Shown piece by piece: positions 42,001 to 50,380 of a stretch of 64,000 bases of DNA. Under the pieces are notes generated by a model. The model ran no database searches. It saw only the letters and a list, made by a program, of their open reading frames with translations, and was not told the origin of the DNA. The stretch spans positions 3,328,501 through 3,392,500 of the forward strand of contig NZ_CP022222.1 of NCBI RefSeq assembly GCF_009930815.1, given 5' to 3'. Source of the stretch: Bradyrhizobium sp. CCBAU 051011. GTDB taxonomy: Bacteria; Pseudomonadota; Alphaproteobacteria; Rhizobiales; Xanthobacteraceae. Positions within the stretch are counted from its first letter, which is position 1, and every line of letters begins with the position of its first letter. Position numbers and translations under genes: made by a program.

Positions 42001-42455
42001 GTCGGAAACTCGCTCCTGACGAACGTAAAGTGCACGTATCTGGTGCGGTTTCTGGTGCGCTCGTCTCGGTGCGGGCAACGAAGACCGAGTAAATCACTGA
42101 TATTCTTGGTGGGCCCGGCAGGACTCGAACCTGCAACCAGACCGTTATGAGCCGGCGAGGGCAATGGTGCAGCCCGGCAGAATCCGTATAGAGGTGGCGG
42201 GCCCATAGCGCCCTAAGCGTTTCCTGATGAAATTGATAACTCCATCTGACTGCTCACGGCTTGTTGTACTGTTCGACGACACTCGCTCAAATTTGCCAGG
42301 GCTGGATTTGCAGTGAGAGTACTGGATTGAAATAGCCGCGGCTCATTCGCGCGATTTGCAAGTCTGTTGAAGTTTCTTCGTTGTTGCGCATTGTATCATT
42401 CGACGTTGTCTCGCAACACGCTGTAACCAAGCGTTTTTTTTTACCACGAGGGTCT
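42001..42455. other. Island border region; holds a tRNA fragment, no gene
   Basis: Contains the tRNA-Ile(CAU) 3' fragment at 42107-42156 and the leader of the excisionase-like gene. No supportable protein gene. A T-run (TTTTTTTTT) lies at about 42434-42442. Confidence 0.5.
42107..42156 (-). other. 3' fragment of tRNA-Ile(CAU): probable attachment site
   Basis: On the minus strand the anticodon region 'GCTCATAACGGTCTGG', the T arm 'GCAGGTTCGAGTCCTGC' and 'CGGGCCCACCA' match the 3' two thirds of the CAU-anticodon isoleucine tRNA. The D arm is not recognisable; a 7-base GGGCCCG block occurs about 45 bases upstream, but the intervening sequence does not fold as a tRNA. It is therefore a border remnant of a tRNA-integrating island, in opposite orientation to the initiator-tRNA fragment at 28374-28429. 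Confidence 0.8.
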
Positions 42456-42722
42456 ATGACGAACAGCCAATTGGAGGGCGATGGGCGGAGACAGCCGAAA
42501 AGCGCTCCGTCGACTACGATTGGTCGAGAGCCGAAGGCGGTCCCGTTTGCCGAGCGATTGAGCTGCACGATCGGCGAGGCTTGCCAAGCAACTGGCCTGG
42601 GACGCACAAAGCTTTACGAGCTGATAGGAACGGGCCAACTCATCACAATCGCCGTTGGACGTCGGCGCTTAGTGTTAATCCGGTCGCTCCTCACGCTACT
42701 CGATAAGACAACACCGTTATGA
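42456..42722 (+). CDS. Excisionase-like helix-turn-helix protein
   Basis: An 88-aa protein from ATG 42456 (GAGG 7 bases upstream). 'CTIGEACQATGLGRTKLYEL' is the winged-HTH recognition segment of excisionase/MerR-like 'excise' domains; 'IGTGQLITIAVGRRRLVLIR' and 'SLLTLLDKTTP' complete the fold. The first 35 residues are hydrophilic. Its position beside a tRNA 3' fragment suggests it once served an integrase that is no longer present in the window, probably displaced by the adjacent IS66 insertion. The frame is intact. Confidence 0.75.
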   Translation: MTNSQLEGDGRRQPKSAPSTTIGREPKAVPFAERLSCTIGEACQATGLGRTKLYELIGTGQLITIAVGRRRLVLIRSLLTLLDKTTPL

Positions 42723-42835
42723 TCAATTGCTATCTTTGGCTTCTCCTCAAGCTCCCTTCTTGATTACACAGCGTAAGTCTTTTGGCTGATCCAATCCTTT
42801 TGGCCACAGCGCATCATCGTATCCGTCCGGTGAAG

Positions 42836-44414
42836 CTTACGATTACCCACATTTTTTTGAGGTGCACTGAGCCGAAAAACTTGAGTCGCTAGAATCGCTT
42901 GTGATTCTTTGATGGGCACCTGATTCGAGAAGAGGTGCTCTATGGGACTGACTTCACGCGCCCGGGATGAGAAGGCGCATCGGTCGGCGTCTGACGCGGT
43001 GACCTGGTTTGACCGTGAAGCTGCGCTGTGCGAATTCCAGGACGCTCGGCTTGGCGAGAGATTTCGCATGCTGCTGAAGCAGATTGGTGGAGACGTCGGC
43101 CAGAGCATTCCTATGGTTTGCCAAGACTGGGCGAATACCAAGGCGGCCTATCGTTTCTTCTCCAATGAACGAGTAAGCGAGGCCGACATCCTGTCTGGTC
43201 ATTTTAAATCGACGCGGGAACGCATCGCGGCTGCGAAGGGACCTGTTCTTGTTCTGCATGATACGACCGAATTCACCTATCAAAGGGAGCGCCCGGATCT
43301 GATCGGGATGATTAAGCGCATCCCCAAAAGCTACTCTCGAAGATTGGACGGAAAACCCCAAACGTACACGACATGCGGAATATTGATGCATTCGAGCCTT
43401 GCGGTGACCCTCGATGGGCTTCCACTGGGGCTCAGCGCTGTGAAGTTCTGGACCAGAAAGAAATTCAGAGGGGTCGCTGCGCTCAGGCGCGAGGTCAACC
43501 TGACACGGATCCCCATTGAAACCAAGGAGAGCATTCGGTGGCTGGAGAACCTCAAGCAATCCACGGAGCTTTTCGAGAAGCCATCGCAATGCATCCATAT
43601 CGGTGATCGTGAGGCCGATATTTATGAATTGTTTTGCGCCGCCCAAGAGGTTGGAACGCATTTCTTGGTAAGGACCTGTGTCAATCGCCTGGCAGGCGAT
43701 GGCGATCATACCGTTGCAACGATAATGGATGAGGTCTTGGTCAAAGGTCTCCACCGGATCGAAGTCCAGGATAGCAAGGGCAATCCAGATCAGGCTGTTC
43801 TTGAAATCCGGTATCGCAAAATCCGTATTCTGCCACCGATAGGCAAGCAGTCGCGGTATCCAGCTTTGACTTTGACGGTGATCCACGCTGATGAAAGAGG
43901 AGCGCCAAAGAACAGAAAAAAGATTGAATGGAAACTCCTGACCGATCTTCCGGTGCAATCGCGCGGGGATGCGATCGAGAAACTCGAATGGTATTCCCTG
44001 CGATGGAAGATCGAGGTCTTCCACAAGATACTCAAATCCGGCTGTAGGGCAGAGGACTCGCAACTGCGGACTGCTCAGCGATTGACGAATCTGATCTCGG
44101 TATTCTGCGTTGTGAGCTGGCGCATTTTTTGGATGACGATGCTCAATCGTTCAGCGCCAAATGCTTCACCGGAATTTGTGCTGACCAAAGCTGAAATCCA
44201 ATTGCTTGATCGGCTCGTCAAAGACAAGAATCCAGTCAGCACACAACGAAAAACATTGTCGCATTATCTCATCAAGATCGCCAGGCTCGGCGGCTATCTC
44301 GCCCGCGCCAACGATCCGCCACCAGGGAATCTGATCATGTGGCGCGGATTATCGCGATTCATCGATATCGCAACGGGAGCAAAACTCTGACTCAAAAATG
44401 TGGGTAATCGTAAG
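42836..44414 (+). mobile_element. IS4-family (IS50-like) insertion sequence, copy 1
   Basis: 1,579 bp bounded by perfect inverted repeats CTTACGATTACCCACATTTT. The 9-bp target duplication CCGGTGAAG is at 42827-42835 and 44415-44423. The insertion point is inside the left terminal repeat of IS66 copy B. One transposase gene. Confidence 0.95.
42942..44390 (+). CDS. IS4-family transposase, copy 1
   Basis: A 482-aa DDE transposase of the IS4/IS50 (Tn5-like) group. The N-terminal DNA-binding region 'WFDREAALCEFQDARLGERF' and 'DWANTKAAYRFFSNERVSEA' is typical. Catalytic Asp candidates lie in 'VLVLHDTTEFTY' and 'IHIGDREADIYEL', and the YREK signature with the catalytic Glu is 'EWYSLRWKIEVFHKILKSG'. 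Full length and intact. It differs from copy 2 by one residue (Pro in 'DGKPQTY', base C43356). A 9-bp duplication flanks the element, as expected for IS50-type transposition. Confidence 0.95.
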   Translation: MGLTSRARDEKAHRSASDAVTWFDREAALCEFQDARLGERFRMLLKQIGGDVGQSIPMVCQDWANTKAAYRFFSNERVSEADILSGHFKSTRERIAAAKGPVLVLHDTTEFTYQRERPDLIGMIKRIPKSYSRRLDGKPQTYTTCGILMHSSLAVTLDGLPLGLSAVKFWTRKKFRGVAALRREVNLTRIPIETKESIRWLENLKQSTELFEKPSQCIHIGDREADIYELFCAAQEVGTHFLVRTCVNRLAGDGDHTVATIMDEVLVKGLHRIEVQDSKGNPDQAVLEIRYRKIRILPPIGKQSRYPALTLTVIHADERGAPKNRKKIEWKLLTDLPVQSRGDAIEKLEWYSLRWKIEVFHKILKSGCRAEDSQLRTAQRLTNLISVFCVVSWRIFWMTMLNRSAPNASPEFVLTKAEIQLLDRLVKDKNPVSTQRKTLSHYLIKIARLGGYLARANDPPPGNLIMWRGLSRFIDIATGAKL

Positions 44415-44464
44415 CCGGTGAAGGCCGCCTTGCCGAATGAGGCGTGTTGTTGAGTACTGTCCTT

Positions 44465-44875
44465 ATGGACAGTGATAGGCGCAGTGCCCAAGTCGAACGG
44501 CTTGAAGTGGTGGACACGGGCCGGCGGCGGCGCTGGTCCGAGGATGAGAAGCTCAAGATCGTCCTGGAGAGCTTACAGGCGCCGCGCCAGGTCGCGGCGA
44601 CGGCGCGGCGGTATGGCGTTTCGCGCTCATTGCTGCTGCGGTGGCGACGCTCGTTTCGGCCTGAGCCGAAGGATGCCGCCCATCAAACGGGTTTCGTACC
44701 GGCGATGGTGGTCGCGGAGTCGGGGCCGACGCCTGGTCCAGTCGCGCCGGCAAGCAGCGGCGGGTCAATCGAGATCGAGTTTGCTGCCGGGGCTCGGATG
44801 CGGATCACGGGGACGGTCGACACGGCGACGCTGAAGGCCGCCGTGGCGGCTCTGGCAGATGGACGCCTACGGTGA
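44465..44875 (+). CDS. tnpA: IS66 copy B TnpA (Orf1)
   Basis: A 136-aa protein. 'RRRRWSEDEKLKIVLESLQA' and 'VAATARRYGVSRSLLLRWRR' form the transposase_8-type helix-turn-helix, and the C-terminal 'IEIEFAAGARMRITGTVDTA' matches the usual TnpA ending. The ATG at 44465 is favoured over a TTG at 44444. It overlaps tnpB by 4 bases. The protein is clearly divergent from TnpA of copy A, so the two IS66 elements are different members of the family, not recent copies. Confidence 0.85.
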   Translation: MDSDRRSAQVERLEVVDTGRRRRWSEDEKLKIVLESLQAPRQVAATARRYGVSRSLLLRWRRSFRPEPKDAAHQTGFVPAMVVAESGPTPGPVAPASSGGSIEIEFAAGARMRITGTVDTATLKAAVAALADGRLR

Positions 44876-45324
44876 TCCCCATTGCGTCGGGCGTGCGGGT
44901 GTGGGTTGCGACCGGCCACACCGATACGCGTCGCGGTATGAACTCGCTGGCCTTGCTGGTGCAGGAAGCCTTTAGGCGCGACCCGCACGGCGGCGACATC
45001 TACGTGTTCCGTGGCAAGAGCGGCAAGCTCATCAAGATCCTTTGGCATGATGGGCTGGGCATGTCGCTCTATGCCAAGCGGCTGGAGCGGGGCCGCTTTC
45101 TCTGGCCGTCGTCAGCTGATGGCGTGGTGACAATCCCCCCAGCCCAGCTTGGCTACCTGCTGGAGGGCATTGACTGGCGGATGCCGCAACACACGTGGAG
45201 GCCGCAGGCGGCGGCTAATCGCTGTGATTTGAATCGACGGCGCGACCAGCAGTCCAGACAGAGGCCGCGTCTTGTGATTCTTGGTCGGCGATGGGCGCCG
45301 ATGATTCTCTCCCCGACGATGTGA
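44872..45324 (+). CDS. tnpB: IS66 copy B TnpB (Orf2), with a C-terminal extension
   Basis: The first ~115 residues follow the strict family pattern ('IPIASGVRVWVATGHTDTRR', 'GDIYVFRGKSGKLIKILWHD', 'GYLLEGIDWRMPQHTWRP'). The frame then runs 30 residues further ('DLNRRRDQQSRQRP') into the start of tnpC, probably because the original stop was lost; the total is 150 aa against about 115. The core should be functional, but it is of no use with a broken tnpC. Confidence 0.85.
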   Translation: MIPIASGVRVWVATGHTDTRRGMNSLALLVQEAFRRDPHGGDIYVFRGKSGKLIKILWHDGLGMSLYAKRLERGRFLWPSSADGVVTIPPAQLGYLLEGIDWRMPQHTWRPQAAANRCDLNRRRDQQSRQRPRLVILGRRWAPMILSPTM

Positions 45325-46830
45325 CCACCCTGAAGGCGATGCTGCGCCGAGCGAGCGGCCCGCTTGGCCGCGGAGGCGGAAGCTCAGGCACGGATACTGC
45401 TGATCGAGAAGCTCAAGCTCACGATCAAGAAGCTGCGGCACGAGCAGTTCGGACAGTCCTCCGAGCGAGGCGCATTGTTGGATCAGCTCGAGCTACAGCT
45501 CGCCGACCTGGAGGAGAACGCGGCGCAAGCTGAGACCGCAGCGCAAATGGCAGCCGAGAAGATTGCGGTGCCATCGTTCGAGCGCCGCAAGCCAGCCCGC
45601 TGGCCGCTGCCGGAGCATTTGCCGCGGGAACGCCTTGTCTATCCAGTGCCTGCGACCTGCCCATGCTGTGGCGATAGCCGGTTGCGCAAGATTGGCGAGG
45701 ACGTGACGGAGACGCTGGAGCTCGTTCCGCGCCAGTGGAAAGTGATCCAGCACGTGCGCGAGAAGCTCGTCTGCCGGGCCTGTGAAGCGATTACCCAGCC
45801 GCCGGCTCCCTCGCATCCGATTGCGCGCGGGCGTGCAGGGCCCAAGCTGCTGGCCCATGTCCTGTTCGCCAAGTACGGCCTGCACCTGCCACTCTCAGAG
45901 CGACGTCTACCAGCGTGAAGGCATCGACCTCGATGTCTCGACGCTGGCAGAATGGGTGGGAGCCTCCGCCGCAACCCTGATGCCGCTGGTTGAGGCGATC
46001 CGGAGCCATGTCTTTGCGGCCGAACGCATCCACGCGGACGACACCACGGTGCCGGTCCTGGCCAAGGGCAAGACCCGAACCGCCCGGCTCTGGACCTACC
46101 TGCGCGACGACCGTCCGTTTGCCGGCCCAGATCCGCCGGCGGCCGTGTTCTTCTACTCGCCTGATCGTGGCGGTGCGCATCCGGAGCAGCATCCGTCGGG
46201 CTATGCCGGACTGATGCAGGCCGACGCCTATGCCGGGTTCAGCAAGCTCTACGAGGCCAATCGCAAGGGCGGCCCAATCATCGAGGCCGCGTGCTGGGCA
46301 CACGGCAGGCGCAAGTTCTTTGATCTCGCGCGGCTCAGCAAGGCGCCGATCGCGGCCGAGGCGGTCAAGCGCATCGATGTTCTGTTCGCCATCGAGCGCG
46401 AGATCAACGATCTTACTACGCAGGAGCGTTTGCGTGTACGCCAGGAGCGTAGCCGCCCCCTGATGGTCGAGCTGGAGGCGTGGTTGCGCGAGCAGCGCGC
46501 CAAGCTCTCCAGGAACAACGGGACGACCAAAGCGATCAATTACTGTCTCAGCCGCTGGGATGCATTTAGCCGCTTCCTTGATGACGGACGGCTTTGCATG
46601 TCGAACAATGCTGCTGAGCGTGAGCTACGGGCGGTCGCCCTGGGACGAAAAAATTGGACCTTCGCCGGGTCCGATGCGGGCGGCCGGCGTGCGGCTGCCA
46701 TCTACAGCCTCATCGCCACCGCCAAGCGATTGCCGACGCGTTGGCGCGCCTACCGGATCACCCTGCAAAGCGCATTGACGAACTGCTGCCTTGGAAGTGG
46801 CAGCCTCAAAGCGTCGCTCACGCCGCTTAG
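45291..46830 (+). pseudogene. tnpC: IS66 copy B transposase TnpC, at least three frameshifts
   Basis: The frame opens with 'MGADDSLPDDVTTLKAMLRR' and breaks near 45355. The coiled coil, zinc finger ('CPCCGDSRLRKIGEDVTETL', 'VCRACEAITQ') and the stretch to 'HLPLSE' follow in a second frame to 45918. The catalytic core ('QSDVYQREGIDLDVSTLAEW', 'ERIHADDTTVPVLAKGKTRT', 'MSNNAAERELRAVALGRKNW') is in a third frame. Near 46728 a further shift and a short deletion leave the true C-terminus ('RIDELLPWKWQPQSVAHAA') in another frame, ending at TAG 46828-46830. Confidence 0.9.
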
Positions 46831-46881
46831 GCGCGATCAGCCTTTCGCCCAAAAAACGCCCTAACCGGGGGCCTTCGCCGG

Positions 46882-48460
46882 CTTACGATTACCCACATTT
46901 TTTTGAGGTGCACTGAGCCGAAAAACTTGAGTCGCTAGAATCGCTTGTGATTCTTTGATGGGCACCTGATTCGAGAAGAGGTGCTCTATGGGACTGACTT
47001 CACGCGCCCGGGATGAGAAGGCGCATCGGTCGGCGTCTGACGCGGTGACCTGGTTTGACCGTGAAGCTGCGCTGTGCGAATTCCAGGACGCTCGGCTTGG
47101 CGAGAGATTTCGCATGCTGCTGAAGCAGATTGGTGGAGACGTCGGCCAGAGCATTCCTATGGTTTGCCAAGACTGGGCGAATACCAAGGCGGCCTATCGT
47201 TTCTTCTCCAATGAACGAGTAAGCGAGGCCGACATCCTGTCTGGTCATTTTAAATCGACGCGGGAACGCATCGCGGCTGCGAAGGGACCTGTTCTTGTTC
47301 TGCATGATACGACCGAATTCACCTATCAAAGGGAGCGCCCGGATCTGATCGGGATGATTAAGCGCATCCCCAAAAGCTACTCTCGAAGATTGGACGGAAA
47401 ATCCCAAACGTACACGACATGCGGAATATTGATGCATTCGAGCCTTGCGGTGACCCTCGATGGGCTTCCACTGGGGCTCAGCGCTGTGAAGTTCTGGACC
47501 AGAAAGAAATTCAGAGGGGTCGCTGCGCTCAGGCGCGAGGTCAACCTGACACGGATCCCCATTGAAACCAAGGAGAGCATTCGGTGGCTGGAGAACCTCA
47601 AGCAATCCACGGAGCTTTTCGAGAAGCCATCGCAATGCATCCATATCGGTGATCGTGAGGCCGATATTTATGAATTGTTTTGCGCCGCCCAAGAGGTTGG
47701 AACGCATTTCTTGGTAAGGACCTGTGTCAATCGCCTGGCAGGCGATGGCGATCATACCGTTGCAACGATAATGGATGAGGTCTTGGTCAAAGGTCTCCAC
47801 CGGATCGAAGTCCAGGATAGCAAGGGCAATCCAGATCAGGCTGTTCTTGAAATCCGGTATCGCAAAATCCGTATTCTGCCACCGATAGGCAAGCAGTCGC
47901 GGTATCCAGCTTTGACTTTGACGGTGATCCACGCTGATGAAAGAGGAGCGCCAAAGAACAGAAAAAAGATTGAATGGAAACTCCTGACCGATCTTCCGGT
48001 GCAATCGCGCGGGGATGCGATCGAGAAACTCGAATGGTATTCCCTGCGATGGAAGATCGAGGTCTTCCACAAGATACTCAAATCCGGCTGTAGGGCAGAG
48101 GACTCGCAACTGCGGACTGCTCAGCGATTGACGAATCTGATCTCGGTATTCTGCGTTGTGAGCTGGCGCATTTTTTGGATGACGATGCTCAATCGTTCAG
48201 CGCCAAATGCTTCACCGGAATTTGTGCTGACCAAAGCTGAAATCCAATTGCTTGATCGGCTCGTCAAAGACAAGAATCCAGTCAGCACACAACGAAAAAC
48301 ATTGTCGCATTATCTCATCAAGATCGCCAGGCTCGGCGGCTATCTCGCCCGCGCCAACGATCCGCCACCAGGGAATCTGATCATGTGGCGCGGATTATCG
48401 CGATTCATCGATATCGCAACGGGAGCAAAACTCTGACTCAAAAATGTGGGTAATCGTAAG
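46882..48460 (+). mobile_element. IS4-family (IS50-like) insertion sequence, copy 2
   Basis: 1,579 bp, same terminal repeats and orientation as copy 1. The 9-bp target duplication CTTCGCCGG is at 46873-46881 and 48461-48469. The insertion point is inside the right terminal repeat of IS66 copy B, at the mirror image of the copy 1 site. Confidence 0.95.
46988..48436 (+). CDS. IS4-family transposase, copy 2
   Basis: A 482-aa transposase with the same catalytic motifs as copy 1; the only amino-acid difference I found is Ser instead of Pro in 'DGKSQTY' (T47402 against C43356). Both genes are intact, so either could mobilise both elements. The two copies are direct repeats 2.47 kb apart and could act as a composite transposon or recombine to delete the IS66 core. 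Confidence 0.95.
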   Translation: MGLTSRARDEKAHRSASDAVTWFDREAALCEFQDARLGERFRMLLKQIGGDVGQSIPMVCQDWANTKAAYRFFSNERVSEADILSGHFKSTRERIAAAKGPVLVLHDTTEFTYQRERPDLIGMIKRIPKSYSRRLDGKSQTYTTCGILMHSSLAVTLDGLPLGLSAVKFWTRKKFRGVAALRREVNLTRIPIETKESIRWLENLKQSTELFEKPSQCIHIGDREADIYELFCAAQEVGTHFLVRTCVNRLAGDGDHTVATIMDEVLVKGLHRIEVQDSKGNPDQAVLEIRYRKIRILPPIGKQSRYPALTLTVIHADERGAPKNRKKIEWKLLTDLPVQSRGDAIEKLEWYSLRWKIEVFHKILKSGCRAEDSQLRTAQRLTNLISVFCVVSWRIFWMTMLNRSAPNASPEFVLTKAEIQLLDRLVKDKNPVSTQRKTLSHYLIKIARLGGYLARANDPPPGNLIMWRGLSRFIDIATGAKL

Positions 48461-48485
48461 CTTCGCCGGATGCGTACGCATCATC

Positions 48486-48962
48486 CGTACGCGTTCCTGC
48501 GAAAACTCGGCAGCGTGGACAAGGCGCCACGCCGACGGCACCTGTGCGGCCTCATTTTCTTTTTGTGCCATTCAGCGTCGGCCAGGTTGGACGCTGCCCA
48601 CTAGGCTGTGCCCGTCTGAGGGGCACGACGCCGTCGCATCGGCGGTAGTTCATGACGACGCGGCGCAGGCACAGCCCATGAACCAATGGTGGGGCGGATG
48701 GTGGGGCGGAGCGGGAGCATCTTCTGAAATGCCCGGGAAAAAAAGCAGGGCGCGACCGGCATCACCACGGTCGCGCCCTACGTCGCCGGTCAATGGGGCA
48801 GGGGGAATAACCGGCTGCCGGGATGACTCCGAGGCCCCCGAAGTCGTTCCATGGTGCCGCAAATATTTTTTGTACACGGTTAAGTGATCGAGGAGCGCCG
48901 GACCTTCGGCGGCTCTCGTCGGGTTGTTTCGGTGATCGCCATGGGGCGAGGGATGCACCGTC
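48486..48962. other. No credible gene seen
   Basis: About 480 bases between the IS nest and the exported-protein gene. Frames on both strands have shadow-like composition (poly-Trp/Gly/Pro runs). The last ~80 bases should include the promoter of the next gene. Confidence 0.4.
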
Positions 48963-49349
48963 ATGTTACAGATTTTCCAAGCAATTTTTGCCGCACTCGC
49001 CGTCACCGCCACGTTGGGCGCCGTTCAATTCGCTTCCGGTCACGATCTCACCGGCGGCCGGGAACTTGCCTCGCCCGCGCCAGCGGCGGGCATCAACCGC
49101 GCTGGCAAAGCCGACCGCGCGGGCTTGAAGGTCGCGCCGGGCGAGACCGAGACGATTACGATCCGCACCGTGGGCCTTGAGGACACGTCCGTTGTGGTCC
49201 GAGTTCCCGTCGTCAAGGACGAAGCACGAAACCGTCTGCCGCCACCGGCCAAGCCCGGCAAGGCGAAGACGGCGATCGCCTGTGAGCCGCCGGTCAGCGT
49301 GCTGACTGAGGTCGCCAAGCTGCTTCAGCCCGGTCGCTGCTTGACCTGA
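48963..49349 (+). CDS. Small exported protein of unknown function
   Basis: A 128-aa protein with an N-terminal hydrophobic signal-like segment ('IFQAIFAALAVTATLGAVQF'), followed by a hydrophilic periplasmic part with 'LASPAPAAGINRAGKADRAG' and a short strand-rich stretch ('ETITIRTVGLEDTSVVVRVP'). One conserved-looking Cys pair position: 'IACEPPVSVLTEVAKLLQPG' with a C-terminal 'RCLT', which could form a disulfide. Similar short proteins are common and uncharacterised in Bradyrhizobium. It is the first core-like gene right of the IS nest. Confidence 0.6.
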   Translation: MLQIFQAIFAALAVTATLGAVQFASGHDLTGGRELASPAPAAGINRAGKADRAGLKVAPGETETITIRTVGLEDTSVVVRVPVVKDEARNRLPPPAKPGKAKTAIACEPPVSVLTEVAKLLQPGRCLT

Positions 49350-49407
49350 TGGCGGCGTAGGCGCGGTATCTGCAAAACAGGAAAGCAGGACTAGACGAAC
49401 CTTCTCT

Positions 49408-49510
49408 CGTCATTGCGAGCGAAGCGAAGCAATCCACTGCGCCATTTGCAGAGTTGCTTCGTCGCTTCAGCACAAAATTGCTTTGCAATTTTGTCGCGAG
49501 TTCCTCGCAA
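49408..49510. repeat. Interspersed palindromic repeat
   Basis: 'CGTCATTGCGAGCGAAGCGA' followed by AGCAATCCA is a widespread REP-like motif in this clade. It is followed by an inverted repeat (AAAATTGC / GCAATTTT). No coding sense. Confidence 0.6.
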
Positions 49511-49528
49511 CGGCGTCTGGGACGCGGT

Positions 49529-50380
49529 TTATGATTTCACCGCGCCCGCAGTCAGCCCGCCGACCATATACCGCTTGAATGCGTAATAGATTGCGGCCGG
49601 CGGCAGCGCGTAGATGAAGCCGGTAGTCATCAGCAATTCCCACGGCGAGTCGTCGGCGGCCAGGAAGTTGCCGAGCGCGACGGGGAGCGTGATCTCGGTG
49701 TCCTTCGAGAGCAGCAGGAATGCGTAGAGATACTCGTTCCAGGCCAGCAGGATGGCGTAGGTGCCGATCGCCACCAGCGACGGCATCATCAGGGGCACAT
49801 AGACCAGGCGGAACAGCTGCAGCGTGGTGGCGCCGTCCATGGTGGCGGCTTCGTCCAGCTCGACCGGTAGCTTGTCGGACGCCTGCTTCAACACCCAGAT
49901 CGCGTAAGGAGAGGCGATCGTCACCATCGCGAGAATCAGCGACCAGTGATTGTTGAGCAGGCCGTAATTGCCCATGGTGCGGTACATCGGCACGGCGAGG
50001 AACGCCGCCGGGATGAAATAGGTGAACAGCGCCAGATTCATCACCCAGCGACCGCCGGGCACGCGCAGCCGCGAGATCGAGAACGCCGCTGCGGTCGCGA
50101 TCATCAATGTCAGCGCGCCGGCGGACAACGCGATCACCACCGAATTGAAGAACTGGATCCAGAAATCACGCAGGAAATAGTGCTCCTGGTAGAACACGAT
50201 CTTGAAATTGTTCAGCGTCGGATGCGCCGGCCAGAGCTTGCCCGAAAACGCGTCCTCCTTCGGCGAGATCGCGAACAGGAACATGTGGTAGATCGGCACC
50301 AGGGTCCAGATCAGCACGGGAATGCCGATCAAGAGCAGCTTTGCTTCGGTGCCGATTTCGCGGAGTGTTGGCAGCTTCAT
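49529..50380 (-). CDS. Carbohydrate-type ABC transporter permease (MalG/UgpE-like)
   Basis: A 283-aa inner-membrane permease with six predicted helices. The ABC-ATPase docking loop is 'ELDEAATMDGATTLQLFRLV' (EAA motif, about residues 180-199), and 'YTYFIPAAFLAVPMYR'-like and 'WNEYLYAFLLLSKDTE' segments are typical of sugar-uptake (CUT1) permeases. The start overlaps the upstream permease by 4 bases (ATGA), so both are made together. With the binding-protein gene it forms an import system for a sugar or polyol phosphate. The matching ATPase gene is not in the window. Confidence 0.9.
   Translation of the reverse strand: MKLPTLREIGTEAKLLLIGIPVLIWTLVPIYHMFLFAISPKEDAFSGKLWPAHPTLNNFKIVFYQEHYFLRDFWIQFFNSVVIALSAGALTLMIATAAAFSISRLRVPGGRWVMNLALFTYFIPAAFLAVPMYRTMGNYGLLNNHWSLILAMVTIASPYAIWVLKQASDKLPVELDEAATMDGATTLQLFRLVYVPLMMPSLVAIGTYAILLAWNEYLYAFLLLSKDTEITLPVALGNFLAADDSPWELLMTTGFIYALPPAAIYYAFKRYMVGGLTAGAVKS

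Larger units (their letters stand above)
42819..48477 (+). mobile_element. IS66-family element (copy B), degenerate, with an IS4-family copy inserted in each terminal repeat
   Basis: Outer ends are GTATCCGTCCGGTGAAG (42819, continuing GCC at 44424) and, on the minus strand from 48477, GTACGCATCCGGCGAAG. The 8-base duplication GCATCATC flanks the whole structure (42811-42818 and 48478-48485). Each end is split by an IS4-family copy. Without the two IS4 copies and one copy of each 9-base duplication the element would be about 2.48 kb. Its tnpC has several frameshifts, so it is immobile. Confidence 0.9.

Noticed and set aside
42107..42204. Complete tRNA-Ile(CAU) gene including the GGGCCCG block
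   Set aside because: The intervening sequence is about 20 bases too long and shows no D arm, so only a 3' fragment is supported.
42954..44063. 369-codon open frame antisense to the IS4 transposase (also at 47000-48109)
   Set aside because: Open only because of codon bias of the transposase gene; identical in both IS copies and without domain features.
42827..48469. Assembly artefact as the cause of the two identical IS4 copies
   Set aside because: Each copy has a different 9-bp target duplication and there is one diagnostic base difference.
48444..48887. 147-codon frame right of the IS nest
   Set aside because: Starts inside the IS4 terminal repeat and has no domain or sensible composition.
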